From: Diabrotica undecimpunctata
Lineage: Eukaryota; Arthropoda; Insecta; Coleoptera; Chrysomelidae
Direction: 5' to 3'
Assembly: GCF_040954645.1 (NCBI RefSeq)
Contig: NC_092808.1
Span: forward strand, 17,303,383-17,367,382
Length of the DNA stretch: 64,000 nucleotides
Shown here: positions 12,281 to 24,628 of the stretch, in pieces
How the letters are laid out: the number at the start of each line of letters is the position of its first letter
Numbering within the stretch: position 1 is the first letter of the stretch
Program-made: the position numbers and the translations under genes
The notes under the pieces: model-generated
The model's database searches: none
What the model was told of the DNA's origin: nothing
The model's input: the letters and a program-made list of their open reading frames with translations, nothing else

Positions 12281-12315
12281 ATGAAAATGGAAAAAATTAA
12301 TTTGGAATTCGAAAG
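12281..12315 (+). CDS. Possible first coding exon of a host gene
   Basis: ATG at 12281 opens MKMEKINLEFE and runs into a consensus splice donor (AG|GTAAGTTT) at 12315/12316, in phase 2. The 300 bp upstream are much richer in GC and CpG than the surroundings and hold no transposon sequence, as expected for a promoter and 5' UTR. No downstream exon is recognised. The next kilobases hold AT-rich sequence and a large palindromic repeat, so the remaining exons, if real, lie after a long intron. Function unknown. Confidence 0.35.
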
Positions 12316-12926
12316 GTAAGTTTAATGTTACTTTTCAATACTTGCTGCTAATTATACGCTGTTTCATACTTTAAATAAATAATAATAATACTGAAATAAT
12401 AATATTTAATTGTTCAGTTTGATTTTGTTCAAATTTGTCATTAAGATGGGACATTGTTGTGTTTAAAAAAAATCAAATATATGTGGTTTAAAATGTAATT
12501 TATTGTTTATTTAATGTAATATTATATACAATCTCTTCAGGTTTATGTATACGATTATAAGATAACGCTTTATAAATATTGCATAGTTATGTATTGGATT
12601 TTTATGTTGGTTCATTTTATCTTCCTTCATAAACTCTTTGTTTAATATTTTTTGGATTTTTCTCTCTGCTTTACTCTGGTCATGTTTTATACATATTTTT
12701 TATATTCTTTAATTTTTGTATATTTCCATTATTTTTTCTTTAGTCTCATTGTCAATTAGTTCAATTAGACAAGTCTTTTTCCCAAGATGTTGGTCTATGA
12801 AATTATTTTCTATCAGGAAAAAAATTATGAATTTTATGCATCACTGTGAGGATATACATATATAATGTCTATGTGTATATTTAATTACCAGAATAATCCG
12901 GCATAAACCAATACTAACAACAATTA

Positions 12927-15591
12927 GCCCAGTCTGGTCAAAAAAAAGGTCGAACAATTTTTCGCAAATATCTGAAGCTTTTAAGACATATTTGGGGGTT
13001 ACTAGATGACGAATAGATAAAAAATACTCTGTAAGCATTTTTACCTTGCTTTTTATTAAACAATAATTTATGGTCACTATTTGATTTTTTGTCTATAAGT
13101 TTTTTTCCTTATATTTTACATAAACAATATTTATATCAAGAATATCTTTATGTTCCCGTTTTTTAAATTAAAATTGATAAATAATTTTCGGAGATATTTG
13201 CAAAAAAGCAGTTTTTTTGCACTAATTTATAAATTTTATTATTTTTTTTATTAACACAACAAAATATTATTAATACATTTGAACATCGAGAAATTGCGGT
13301 CTTTTAAATTTGTGCGAAATTTCCCCCCGATCGGTCAAATAGTTTAAAAGTTATTTAATTAATTTATCCCTGAAGCTAAATATTTAAACTATTGAACTTA
13401 CTCTATTAATGATGCTAGACACATTTAACAAATTTCATAGGATTCTTTAAGACCTAAACTATCTCAGAAGTTAAATGCATATTGCGTTTTCATCGAAATT
13501 ATTTACAAAATAAACGTTTGAAAAAGGGGTATGTTTTTTACTTATAAACAATTGTAATAGCTTCTATATTTTTCAAGCTACAGACTTGTACGTACAACCA
13601 TTGGATAGCTGGTAAAAAAAACTCACATTAAAAAAAAATACCTTCTATGACCAATAGGAACGAAGTTATGGACTATTTAAAAAAAATCATATCTCCATTG
13701 TTTATAAACATTAAGAAGTAAAATTTTCACAAATTTTAATTGAAAATATAAACTTTATGTTGAATCTTATGCCTATAAAATTCATCCAGTTTTTTGAAAC
13801 TAACAGCCCTTCGAAAGAAGGTACTTTGGAAAGATCGACATAGGAAAGTGGAGGCGATAACTGTTTCAGCTCCGTTTTTTTTTTCGAGATCGGAACTTCA
13901 AATTAAAATACGTAGGAAAAATTTACATTATCTCGTCTTCCATTGCAGCTAGAAGCCTCTTTTTTTTTAATCTGGGGTAGCTCGTCGAAATATGAATAAC
14001 TACATAATTTTCACTCCCTGGGAAATATGGGAAACCTCGGAAAAATTGAGTCCATTTGAAATTCACCGTAAAAACTTATTTTTTTTTTAATTTTGCTGGT
14101 ATAGTCTGTCGCAGTATTAATAATGATGACATAATTTTCACACCCCCGGAAATCTCGGAAAATCCCGGAAAATCAACATAATTATAATTAATATCAGGAA
14201 TATAATAATTTATTGTGAAAAAATTACCTGAAATTTAATTAATAAAATATATAAGTAATATTACATCATTGATACAAAATGAAAAAAACACATACGTTGA
14301 TTTTCCGGGATTTTCCGAGATTTCCGGGGGGTAAAAATTATGTCATCATTATTAATACTGCGTCAGACTATTCCAGCCAAATTTAAAAAAAAGTAAGCTT
14401 TTTCGGTAAATTTCAAAACAAACTCAATTTTTCCGAGATTTCCCATATTTTCCGGCCAGTGAAAACTATGTAGTTATTCATACTTCGACGAGCTACTCCA
14501 GATTAAAAAAAAAAGAGGCTTCTAGCTGCAATGGAAGCCGAGATAATGTAAATTTTTCCTACGTGTTTCAATTTGAACTTCAATTTGAAGTTCTCTCCAC
14601 TATCTCCGTTATCTCTCCACTTTCCTATGTCGATCTTTCGAAAGTACCTTCGTTTCGAAGGGCTGTAAATTTCGAAAAATTGGATGAATTTTTTAGCTAT
14701 AAGTTTCAATATAAAGTTTAGATTTTCATTAAAAATTTGTGCAAATTTTACTTCTTAATGTTTATAAACAATGGAGATATGATTTTTTTTTAAATAGTCC
14801 CTAACTTCGTTCCTATTGGTCATAGGTTTTCTTTTAATCTGAGTTTTTTTTACTAGCTATCCAATGGTTGTATGTACAAGTCTATAGCTTGAAAAATATA
14901 GAAGTTATTACAATGTTTGAAAAATATACCCCTTTTTCAAACGTTTATTTTGTAAATCATTTCGATGAAAACGCAATATGCATTTAACTTCTGAGATAGT
15001 TTAAGTCTTAAATAATCCTATGAAATTTGCTAAATGTATCTAGCATCATTCATAGAAATTCGATAGTTTAAATATTTAACCCCATAGATAAATAAATTAA
15101 ATGACTTTTAAACTATTTGACCGATTGGGGGGAAATTTTGCACAAATTTAAAAGACGGTAATTCCTCGATGTTCAAATGTATTAATAACATTTTATTTTG
15201 TTCATAAAAAAATTAATAAAATTTATAAATTAGTGCAAAAAAACTGCTTTTTTGCAAATATCCCCGCAAATTATTTATCAATTTTAATTTAAAAAACGGG
15301 AAAATCAAGATATTCCTTATATAAAAAAATGATGTAAATATTGTTTATGTAAAATATAAGGAAAAAAACTTATAGACAAAAAAACCAAAATGGTGACCAT
15401 AAACTATTGTTTAAAAAGAAACGCAAGGTAAAAATACGAGTATTTTTCATCTATTCGTTATCTAGTAACCCCCACCTATGTCTTAAAGGCTTCAGACACA
15501 GAATACTAATCACAACTTAGTATTCTGTGCTTCAGATATCTGCGAAAAATTTTGCCGTGAAATCGATGATTTTTGCATAACCAGACTGGGC
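12927..15591. repeat. 2.7-kb foldback element (near-perfect inverted repeat)
   Basis: The termini are GCCCAGTCTGG (12927) and CCAGACTGGGC (to 15591), each next to TA. Arms of about 1.26 and 1.30 kb (12927 to about 14183, and about 14293-15591) are reverse complements along their whole length with scattered differences, around a spacer of about 110 bp. No protein is encoded; frames inside are short. The flanking TA would suit Tc1/mariner-type insertion, but this is inference. A fragment of one arm recurs at 21190-21352. A transcript would fold into a hairpin of more than 1.2 kb. Confidence 0.85.
15490..15536. repeat. 33-bp hairpin with 7-bp flanking duplication
   Basis: CACAGAATACTAA, a 7-nt loop and TTAGTATTCTGTG form a perfect 13-bp inverted repeat at 15497-15529. 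It is flanked on both sides by CTTCAGA. The other arm of the large palindrome has a single CTTCAGA here and no hairpin, so this is an insertion specific to the right arm. Confidence 0.7.
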
Positions 15592-15599
15592 TAAATAGT

Positions 15600-16060
15600 A
15601 TCACTATAAACTCCAGCCACTATAATATTGCCGAAACAACCATAAATCTTCTTCAGACATAAATGAACAAATATTAAATTCACTTTAAAAATAAAACTTA
15701 AATTGCACATAAATCAGATAAGGTGTATGTAATATATTTTCAGGTCAAACCAAATAACAAATCAAATGTGGCATTAACAATTGATCGTAAAAACTATTTG
15801 AGATATGTAGGTGAAAATGTAGATTATATACGTGAAATACAAATATAGACCCGGAACAGAATAAAAATGCATATAAACAATGTTTGAAAAATAAAAGGAA
15901 ATGCAGTTTGCACAACAATAAATGAATTATTTAATTGATAATTGATTTAATGCATTGTAAGCTGTATTTAGGGAGTTAACTAAAGATATTAGAAAACGTA
16001 CAAGATAACAGTATAGGATTGACATTAAATGTATAATAAAATTAAATAAAAATCTGAAGG
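15600..16060. other. AT-rich spacer
   Basis: Nothing recognised lies between the foldback element and the Tc1-like remnant. No frame of useful length is present. Confidence 0.4.
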
Positions 16061-16063
16061 TTC

Positions 16064-16625
16064 TACGCAGATGAGTAAAATGAATGAGTCCAGGTTTACC
16101 TTGCGATCTCCAGATGACCGTGAGAGAAGTATGGCGAAGACCACATGAGCGTTTGGCAGAATGTACCTTCAGTCCTAGTGTAGGCTATCAAGGGGGCTCA
16201 ATTATGGTGTGGGCTGGAATTTCTCTAGAGGCACGTACAGCATTGTACATCGTTCCAAGAGGCTCAATAACAACTGCCAAGTACATCAATAAAATTCTTC
16301 AAGATTTTGTTGTGCCTTACGCTGGTTTTGTTGAAAATGACTTTGTTCTGATGCATGATAATGCCAAGCCTCACAGTGCGAGAATCGCTCAACAGATTTT
16401 AAATGAAGTAAACATTCCTGTGATGGATTGGCCAGCATTGAGTCCAGACTCAAATCCAAATCGAACATGTTTGGGACATGTTTGGGCGAAGAATACGAGG
16501 TCGTGTTAATGGCCCTTTAACCTTAAATCAGTTAAAAGAAGCCCTTTTAGAGGAATGGGAACTTATTCCTCAACAGAACATTTCTCATTTGTTATATGCA
16601 TGCCGAGCAGAATTCAGGCAATAAT
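16064..16625 (+). pseudogene. Tc1-like transposase remnant
   Basis: The frame covers the C-terminal half of a Tc1/mariner (DDE_3) transposase. It contains ESRFTLRSPDDR at the start, GGSIMVWAGIS, then MHDNAKPHSA with the second catalytic Asp, and WPALSPDSNP near the third acidic residue. A frameshift and a small duplication around 16465-16500 split the end (GPLTLNQLKEALLEEW, then ACRAEFR). The N-terminal HTH half and the terminal inverted repeats are not seen. Confidence 0.8.
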
Positions 16626-16939
16626 TCGAGCACCCCAGAAGAAACCCCAGAGTTCAGAGAGTAACCGTTATAAGTTCAAATTTCACTCCAAACGACATCA
16701 GCGCTCAGTAGCTTTCCAATACATATTTGTCTACAACCTGATGCAGTCAGGTCAGTTGGCAACTAGATATACCGTGAGTGGTGTCGCTTTCAAGTTGTCT
16801 GGCGTTTGTCACACCCCATGTGTCTGAACTCGCAAGTTTATTTTTCCGTTTTTATTTCGTACTTCCAAGTAATTTTCACAGATAAGCCATCTTGTACATA
16901 CGATTTATATTGAGTTATTCATAATTTCACTCTCGTAGA

Positions 16940-18300
16940 TGTGGAAATAATGGGCGACTATGAAAAAGAGCAGGCTCATTTCATGAGTATGGGAAAAGTG
17001 TGAAAATGAACACGAATTTATTAATCAAGATAATTCAGAGAGAGAAGACAATATTGACAATGTAAGTATCAACAGCGATTATACCGATATGAAACAAGAA
17101 CCCGAAGAAAATAATGAAAATTAACAAGCTGTTGTAGAAAGTATCAGACAAGGTTGTTATTATCCTGAAAAGAATGGAATGAAATGGACTAAAGAAACCG
17201 ATAACCGAAATGTTCGAACAACAGCAAAAAACTTAATTACAAATTTACCGAGAGTCAAAAATCACGCAAAGCATGCCAAGACACCAATTGAGTGCTTCCT
17301 ACTATTTATTGATGGACAAATGATTGCTGACTTGGTCAAGCATCCTAACCAACGAATTGCAGAAAAATTTCAAAGTTGGAAGAACTCTCCATATTATGGG
17401 AATACATCTGTGATAGAAATCAAGGCTGTGTTGGGGCTCCTTTACCTATCTGTTGCATTCAGAAATAACTATCGTCATTGTATGAGTTAAGTAACACTAA
17501 CGGAACAGGAATGGACGTTTTTCGTTGCGCAATGAGCCAACGTCGATTCAAATTTTTAATTTCATGTCCAAGATTTGATAACAAACGAAACTATGAAGAA
17601 ACAGTCAAGTTAGATAAACTAGCTCATATCAGAGCTTTCATCGACAGGTTTGTGGAAAATTGCAAATCTGCATATTCTTCCTCTGAATTTTTGACAATTG
17701 GCGAGAAGCTTGAATCGTTCAGCAATGCGAGGGAAAGGAAGAGAAATTTTTTCCAGTATATTTGGATTTCAGAACGGATACATTGTTTTTTCGTATGTAC
17801 CAAAGAAAGGAAAAGTTGTTTTACTTATATCGTCTCTTTACCATGATACAACAGTAACAAATACTCATAATAAGCTGCCTTAAATTATTTCATTGACGTT
17901 GACGTGGTAGACGAGCTATTTGCAACGTATAATCTAGCACGCAACAGTCGTCGCTGACAATTTTTTTCTCTCTAATGAATACTACAGGAATCAATAGCCA
18001 GATCATTCACAGACAAAACAACGATAGTCGTAACATTGCTAGAAGGCTTTTACTGAAGAAACTGGGTTTTCAATTGATCGAAAAACATCAAAGAAAAAGA
18101 ATGGGAAACCCTAGATTATCTAGAGAGTTGAGAAGCAGTATCTGAAAGATTTTAGGTGAAAATTGCGAACTGCCTGAAAAGAAGAGGAAACCGAATCAGC
18201 AGGGACGATGTTCAAAATGTCCCAGAAATAGAGACAGGAAAACTAGATACGTGTGTGAGACATGTGAAGTTTTTTTGTCTTTGAAACATTGTGGGACATA
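16940..18300 (+). pseudogene. piggyBac-type transposase pseudogene
   Basis: Frames at 17179-17490 (TPIECFLLFIDGQMIADLV), 17478-17846 (NGTGMDVFRCAMSQRRFKFL, KLDKLAHIRAFIDRFVENCK), 17850-18010 and 18010-18300 follow the order of a piggyBac transposase. The last frame ends in a Cys-rich tail (GRCSKCPRNRDRKTRYVCETC). The first catalytic Asp is replaced: the usual DE(K/Q)L reads GEKL. Several stops and frameshifts make it inactive. Terminal repeats were not identified. The 3' end abuts the Penelope-like fragment directly. Confidence 0.8.
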
Positions 18301-18311
18301 CTGCGAAAATT

Positions 18312-18997
18312 GCTGATATAAGGTTCATTTTCATCTTATTAAAAAGAAAACTTTCTCATCCAGATTATCTACAAGAAGATCTTCAGTTGTTAAAAAATAT
18401 TTTAATTGAAAACTCTTATCCTCCAGATATGCTACATAGGATGCTTTTTTCTAATATTGTTAATATAAATAACTTTTTTGCTAAATCTCAAAACATTGTA
18501 TCTAACAATCAGAACATCTATTATCATTCACTACCTTTTATACCATCATTAATACCTAAATTAATACAAACACTAAAGGTTATTGACAATATAAAAATAG
18601 CAACAAAGAACATTAGAACAAAACTATTTCATCTTTATATTCCAAAACTAAATATCCTATAGACAAATTTGAAAAAACGAATGTGGTATACAGCATTAGT
18701 TGTACTCAGTGTGAAGCTGAATATGTTGGTGAGACCGGAAGAAATCTTTCAAATCGCATTATTTCTCACAAAAGTGATTGCAGAATTAAAAAACCATCTT
18801 GTGCTTTGACAGAGCATGTAATCGATAAAGACCATATTATGAATTTTGATAACATTAAAATTTTATGTAGTGAAAGTAATAAATTCAAAAGGACTTTTTT
18901 GGAAATGGTTTGTATTAGCAAAAGTGATAATAATTTAAACAAAAGATCAGAAATTCAAAATCTAAGCAAAACTTATAATTATATTATTTCTTTATAA
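18312..18997 (+). pseudogene. Penelope-like element, RT C-terminus and GIY-YIG endonuclease
   Basis: 18312-18662 holds the RT tail (DYLQEDLQLLKNILIENSYP). One frame change at about 18660 leads to a GIY-YIG domain at 18683-18997: VYSISCTQCEAEYVGETGRN supplies the two short motifs, then the conserved Arg, and FLEMVCI supplies the catalytic Glu. The RT palm is missing upstream, where piggyBac sequence begins instead. A hammerhead-bearing repeat on the same strand starts about 850 bp downstream and could be this element's terminal repeat, although unassigned sequence lies between. Confidence 0.8.
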
Positions 18998-19745
18998 TTT
19001 ATAAAACTTGTAAAATGTCACATTTTGATTTAATTTTCCATATATCTGTTACATTTTTTCAGACATCTATCAATGGTGAATAAATCTTCTTCTTTTTTGT
19101 TACTAAACAAAAAAGAATTTTTAAACAAAATTTTATTTTTGGCAATATAATTGTCAAAAATAAAAATTTTAAGTTGGCATTTATGACATTGAGGCCTATT
19201 TGTAATCGGTTGCTATTTTAACTTATTTATAAATTCAATTGTTTTTGTGTCAAAAAAATGTTTTCAAAATTATACTAAAATTTCAGAGAAGCATTTATTA
19301 GATTAGGACATTTTTATATTAATAGTTAACCAATAGCCCTTTTATTGACTCCAACCCATCCAAAACAGTTATATTTTTCCACATATATTTTTTCCAAACG
19401 AGTCACAAGTACTTCTTTTTTCTTATTCTTTATATTTTGAAATAATGAATATTTTTATTTGAAAAATGGGAAATATCAATTGGACCTACAATACTATCAA
19501 TTAGTGTATACCATAGATTTGTGACATCATCACGGGCGCTGTGACGTCATGACAATGGGAAAAATTTAATGGATCATGGTAGCGAAGGCTAGGTCAAACG
19601 AAAGGCTTTTTTATCCCAGTTTATCCCAAAAAACATTTACAATGCAAATGATGATAATGATGAAAACGATGACGTATAGTGTTATTATTAAATGATAAAT
19701 AAATGAAATAACGCTCTAGCAACTCGCCGGGTGCGAGTTAAACGC
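18998..19745. other. AT-rich spacer after the Penelope-like fragment
   Basis: No coding sequence is recognised. It may be Penelope-like 3' sequence, because it lies between a GIY-YIG ORF and a hammerhead repeat in the same orientation, but nothing in it proves that. Confidence 0.35.
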
Positions 19746-19749
19746 ATCA

Positions 19750-20200
19750 GCTTCACCTTCTAAAGATTGCAAGGCAAAACAGACGTTGATAAATATGTTA
19801 ATAGAGACATGGGGAATTGGACGCGAAATCAAATCTTGACTGTCTTTTTCATTTTATTTCAAATTTTAGATTCCCCATGTCTCTATTAACATCTTTATCA
19901 ACGTCTGTTTTGCCTTGCAATCTTTAGAAGGCTCAGATTAAAGAAGAAATCTGAATTGTGTTTCGAAACTATTTTACGGATTTATTATCAGATGTCGCTA
20001 TTGCGTCCATATCGAAGCCATTTTATTGTTGCTTCTTAAAGACAGAAAAGATTTATTTTTCACGTTGAGAAAGCCTATGAATAGCTGTTCTGACGAGCCC
20101 TATTAGGGCGAAATACGTATAAACAGATACATAGACACTTTGGACGTGAAATCAAATCTTGACTGTCTTTTTCATGATAAAATTTTATTTTTCAAAATTT
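19750..20200 (+). mobile_element. Second hammerhead-bearing repeat locus
   Basis: It begins with an inverted partial unit (19750-19806, TTCACCTTCTAAAGATTGC to GGGGAAT) and a unit 3' end (19807-19860). A full unit follows from 19861 (AAATTTTAGATTCCCC) to about 20180, ending GACTGTCTTTTTCAT. The sequence and the inverted-partial-plus-direct arrangement match the locus at 2.7-3.5 kb, but the copy is about 10-15% diverged. It is non-coding. Confidence 0.75.
20075..20134 (+). ncRNA. Hammerhead ribozyme, copy 3 (stem II covariation)
   Basis: The 60 nt fold as CUAUG/CAUAG and CUGUU/AACAG (stem I), core CUGACGA, stem II GCCCU-AUU-AGGGC, GAA, stem III AUA-CG-UAU, cleavage triplet AUA. Cleavage is predicted between 20121 and 20122. 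Compared with the copies at 2.7-3.2 kb, stem II has two changed pairs (A-U to C-G and U-A to C-G), both compensatory, while all core residues stay constant. Confidence 0.85.
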
Positions 20201-21185
20201 ATTTAAAGCTCATAATCATAGCTTTAAAATGAAATGCTTTAAATCTTTTTATGTTGATCAAAAGCAAAGTTATAAGTAAAAATGTCTGGTATAGTCGATA
20301 ATTTGTTATTTTTTAATAATAAATTTGCAATATCTCAGCTACTACTTAGGCAATAGACCGATTTTAATTTTTCAAAGTTGTTTTGTTTATTTAAAAAAAG
20401 CAAAACATGATTTGAAAAAAGACGATATCTTTATTAGTTTATTAGTTATAAAAATTTAAACAAATGAATTGTTAATAACAAATTCCTGTTCAAAAATTCG
20501 GATTATCATGTTAAAGATTCGAATTCAGTGGGTAAAAAACAGTTATAAAATCTCATAGATCTCAATCGGCCACTAAACCCCCTTTTGCCCCTAGACTAAA
20601 TATCGGACTTCAAGATTTTTAACAATATAATTAATCACTTATTTATATCGTTTAAAAAATATGATTCATCAAACAGTACGAAATTCTTGGCCTTCTGTCA
20701 AAGTTAATGACCAACACACAAAAAGGTAATACCGCTATCGATTGTAAGTGATATTCACAGAAGCATACAAACTTTTTTTTCAGAAGTTTACTCTAGTTCA
20801 TACCTATGAATAGCCCGGTGAATCAGCAGTTAATTTTAACCCTTACTTATATCGGAAACCTTTTTATTTCACAATATGTCTAAATAAAGTATTAATCATC
20901 GATCCATTTACCTGTGGTAAGATCCATAACAAAGTCTTACCTAATAGAAGCCATTGTGGTTTTTTAACGAGTAACTATTTACTGTTTACCAATTAATATC
21001 TTAATTATTAGTATATTGGTATGTGTATGACGGTAATTAGGATTTAATTTAGAAGTAATTATAATGTTTTATACAAGAGCATAAAAATTACTATTACTAC
21101 ATAGATTTAAAATATTTGAATTCTTTTGATACGCATGCCAATATTTATCGGTGTTTTTACATAGGCTATCCCTTAACCTGGCATC
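20201..21185. other. AT-rich spacer
   Basis: No gene or known repeat is recognised in this stretch. Confidence 0.4.
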
Positions 21186-21189
21186 CGAT

Positions 21190-21352
21190 AGGTAGCCCAG
21201 TCTATTTATGCAAAAATCATCGATTTCACGGCAAAATTTTTCGCAGATATCTGAAGCTTTTAAGAGATAAACACATAAACAATATTTATATCATTTTTAT
21301 ATCAAGAATATCTTTATTTTCCCGTTTTTTAAATTAAAATTGATAAATAATT
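21190..21352 (-). repeat. Fragment of the foldback element
   Basis: It starts at TAGCCCAGTCTAT and runs through the segment with CGCAGATATCTGAAGC, TTATATCAAGAATATC and TTGATAAATAATTT. It matches the outer arms of the 12.9-15.6 kb palindrome, with an internal deletion. Its left end sits on the same TA-GCCCAG terminus. Confidence 0.7.
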
Positions 21353-21600
21353 TACGGATATATAAAGATAGTAGAATTTCGAATTCTTGGCATCTTTTCT
21401 CCAGTTCTTTATGTTTGACTTCTCTGATCTTTCTCTGTATATCTCGTTGTAATGTTTTATACATAAAGTGTTATTGTTATTGTTTTTCCTTCTTTCTTCC
21501 ATCAGCTGCAGAATCTCTGTCGTCATCCATGTCTTATTCTTACCTTCTTCGTTCTTCATAAAATTGTCTTTAATGTCGTTTATCGCTTTATTAAGGGATT
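21345..21600 (-). pseudogene. LINE linker fragment
   Basis: Minus-strand frame with KTWMTTEILQLMEERRK, the segment between endonuclease and RT in RTE-like LINEs. It is a short fragment with no RT attached. Confidence 0.5.
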
Positions 21601-21757
21601 CTATCTTCTCTCTATAAGTTTAATCTCCCTTAATTAATAAATTTATTAATTGGTAAAAATAAGGTTGGGATTACATAGTAAATGTTTATTATAGTTTAAT
21701 TCAACAAAACATCTTCTCTAATTCAATTATTATAGTTTTATTAAGTGAAAAATACGC

Positions 21758-24596
21758 CTAACGTGTTAATTTGTGTTTGTCTAAACAAGATTCATAAAAG
21801 AAAGCTTTATACTGGGGAGTATCATTAATAGGCGGTGTACATATAGTCAAAATTTTCTTTATATTTTCTTTTGAGCGTCTCGAATCTCCTCGTAGATTTA
21901 TGTAAAATCTGCGAACTCTGTCTTCAATTAAATCTCCATTTTCTGACATAAGACCTACTTTGCGATATACACAGAGCATAATGGAGCCTATATACTTCTC
22001 GTCTTCCTTTTTTACGTTTTTATATCCATTGGTAAGAATGTAACCCGGTAACACACCGAAATCCTGCTGACACGTATTTAAATATTCTCTCAAATTATCC
22101 ATTTCCTCTTTTCTCTTTTGTTCTTTTGTGGTATCAGCCTGCAACAATGTATTAATATTTTGAATATATTTTAGAATATAATCTAAATTATAGTTATAGA
22201 GAGTTCACAAATATAGTACGTTCATTATCCTAACAGCCTCTTAAAAATTATGGTAAAGTAATAAAAATAAAAATAAAGTTTCTATTAACCGAAGTGTCAG
22301 ACAGGGATGTGTTATGTCACCGATGTTGTTTAATGCCTACACTGAACAAGTTTTGAGATAGCGTTAAATAATGGTTGCGAATTTGTTAAAATCGGTGGTG
22401 AAATTATTAATAACATCAGATACGCAGATGGCACCGCCATAATGAGAGAGAGTCTAGAAAACCTTCAAGCTCTATTGAACGCTGTAAACAACGAATGCAC
22501 TAAAAAGGGCTTAACAATCAACGCAAAGAAAACAAAATGGATGGTGGTCGGAAAAATTAATATCGAAGACTCAGTTCTAAATTAGATAACAACATCATGT
22601 AAAGGGTGGAACACTTTGGATATCTGGGTAATTGGATTGACTGCAGGGTTGAAAGTGACGAGGAAATTTCGACCAGAACAGAATTTGCACGAGTTTTCTT
22701 AGAGTATGATGAAGGGAAGTGCACTAATCAAGTAGTTGGTTAATTCATTTGGATCAGGTCCCTTGCAAATTGCACGTTATCTAAAATTTGACGATCCCGA
22801 GAAATACACGGGACATATTAGAACGGCTCGAAAGCCATATGAGTCACGGAGAAACAAGAAAGTTCTATCATCAAATAAATATTATTAGAAAAGAATTCAA
22901 ACCAAGAATCAACTATTGTAATGATAAGGAAGGTAACTTACTTACCAACAAAGAGGATATCCTTTTACGATGGGTAGAGCACTTTCGAGAGTTTCTGGAA
23001 GGGGAACCTACTAACAAAAACACCTGGAATACCGAAATGAGGAACTCGTGGAACCCCCCTCGGTAGATGAAGTGAAAATATCTATAGAAAAACTAAGGAA
23101 CCATAGGTCCCCAGGTAGCGATGGCATCCCAGCAGAGTTATTTAAGCACGGTGGAGAGCAGCTCACCAAGGTGATGCGAGAAATTGTTTGTAGAATTTGG
23201 TCTGAGGAGCAAATGCCTGAAGAATGGAGCTTAGGCTTAATTTGCTTGTTACACAAAAAGGGAAACCAACTGGAATGCAATAATTACCGCGGAATAACTC
23301 TCCTAAATACAGCATACAAGATATTGTCAAATATTTTGCACGAGAGATTAAAGCCTTATACTGACATGTTTCTAGGAGAATATCAGGTGGGATTCAGGCG
23401 TGGACGTTCAACCATTAACCAGATCTTTACACTACGACAGATCCTCGAAAAGCGCAAGAGTTTAACATAGATATGTATCATATTTTTGTCGATTTTAAAG
23501 CGGCATATGACAGTGTCTTAAGACCAAGTCTTTACAACGCTATGAATGAGTTGGGAATTCCAAAAAACTCATATGTTTGATAAAACTGACAATGGCGAAG
23601 ATGCTATCAGCAGTAAAAATTCAAAACGACTCGTCAACCCCATTTCAAATACATAGGGGGTTAAGGCAGGGAGATGCGCTGGCGTGTCAGCTTTTTAATG
23701 TCGCCTTAGAAAAAGTTGTACCAGACGCTAATTTAGATAGCAGGGGAACAATATTTAATAGATCAGTCCAAATTCTAGCATATGCAGACGACGTGGACAT
23801 TATAACAAGAACTAGGGCGAGAACTGCGGAAATCCTAACCGAGCTAGTAGCAGCAGCAGAACGAATGGGGTTACATATAAATCAAAATAAAACCAAATTC
23901 ATGGCGACTAACACAAACACAAGAGCTGGAAATGTTGACACAAATTTAATCATCAATGACCAAAACTTCGAAGCAGTCAAAGAGTTCATATATCTAGGGA
24001 CATCGGTTAACCCCAATAATAACACATCTGAGGAAATAAAAAGGCGAATAATAATTGCAAACAGGTGTTATCATGGTCTATCAAAGTACTTAGCTAACAA
24101 ACGTCTGTCTCAAAAAACTCGTATAAGGCTGTATAGAACACTGATAGTCCCCGTTCTCACATATGGATCAGAGGCATGGACGCTAACGAAAACAGATGAA
24201 TCCGCTCTATCCATTTTTGAAAGAAAGGTGCTACGCAAGATATTCGGAGCGGTCTGTGAGAACGGAATATGAAGGCGAAGATATAACTTTAAACTGCAGA
24301 ATATCTACAAGCATACGTTTGGTGGTAAAGATATTACCACTATAATTAAGCGAAACCGCCTGCAGTGGGCAGGACATGTAGCCCGGGCCCCTGAGTCAAA
24401 CATGATAAAAAAGATTCTAACAGCGCAACCCGTGGGAATGAGAAGACGGGGTAGACCAAAGCTGAGGTGAATGGACGGGGTAACACAACATGCCGAGAAG
24501 ATCGGAGTCGGCAACTGGAAAATGCAAGCGAGGGACAGAATAGAATGGCGTAGAAAGCTTGAGAAGGTCGAGGCCCTCTAAGGGCTGTAGCACCAA

Positions 24597-24628
<32 letters not shown>

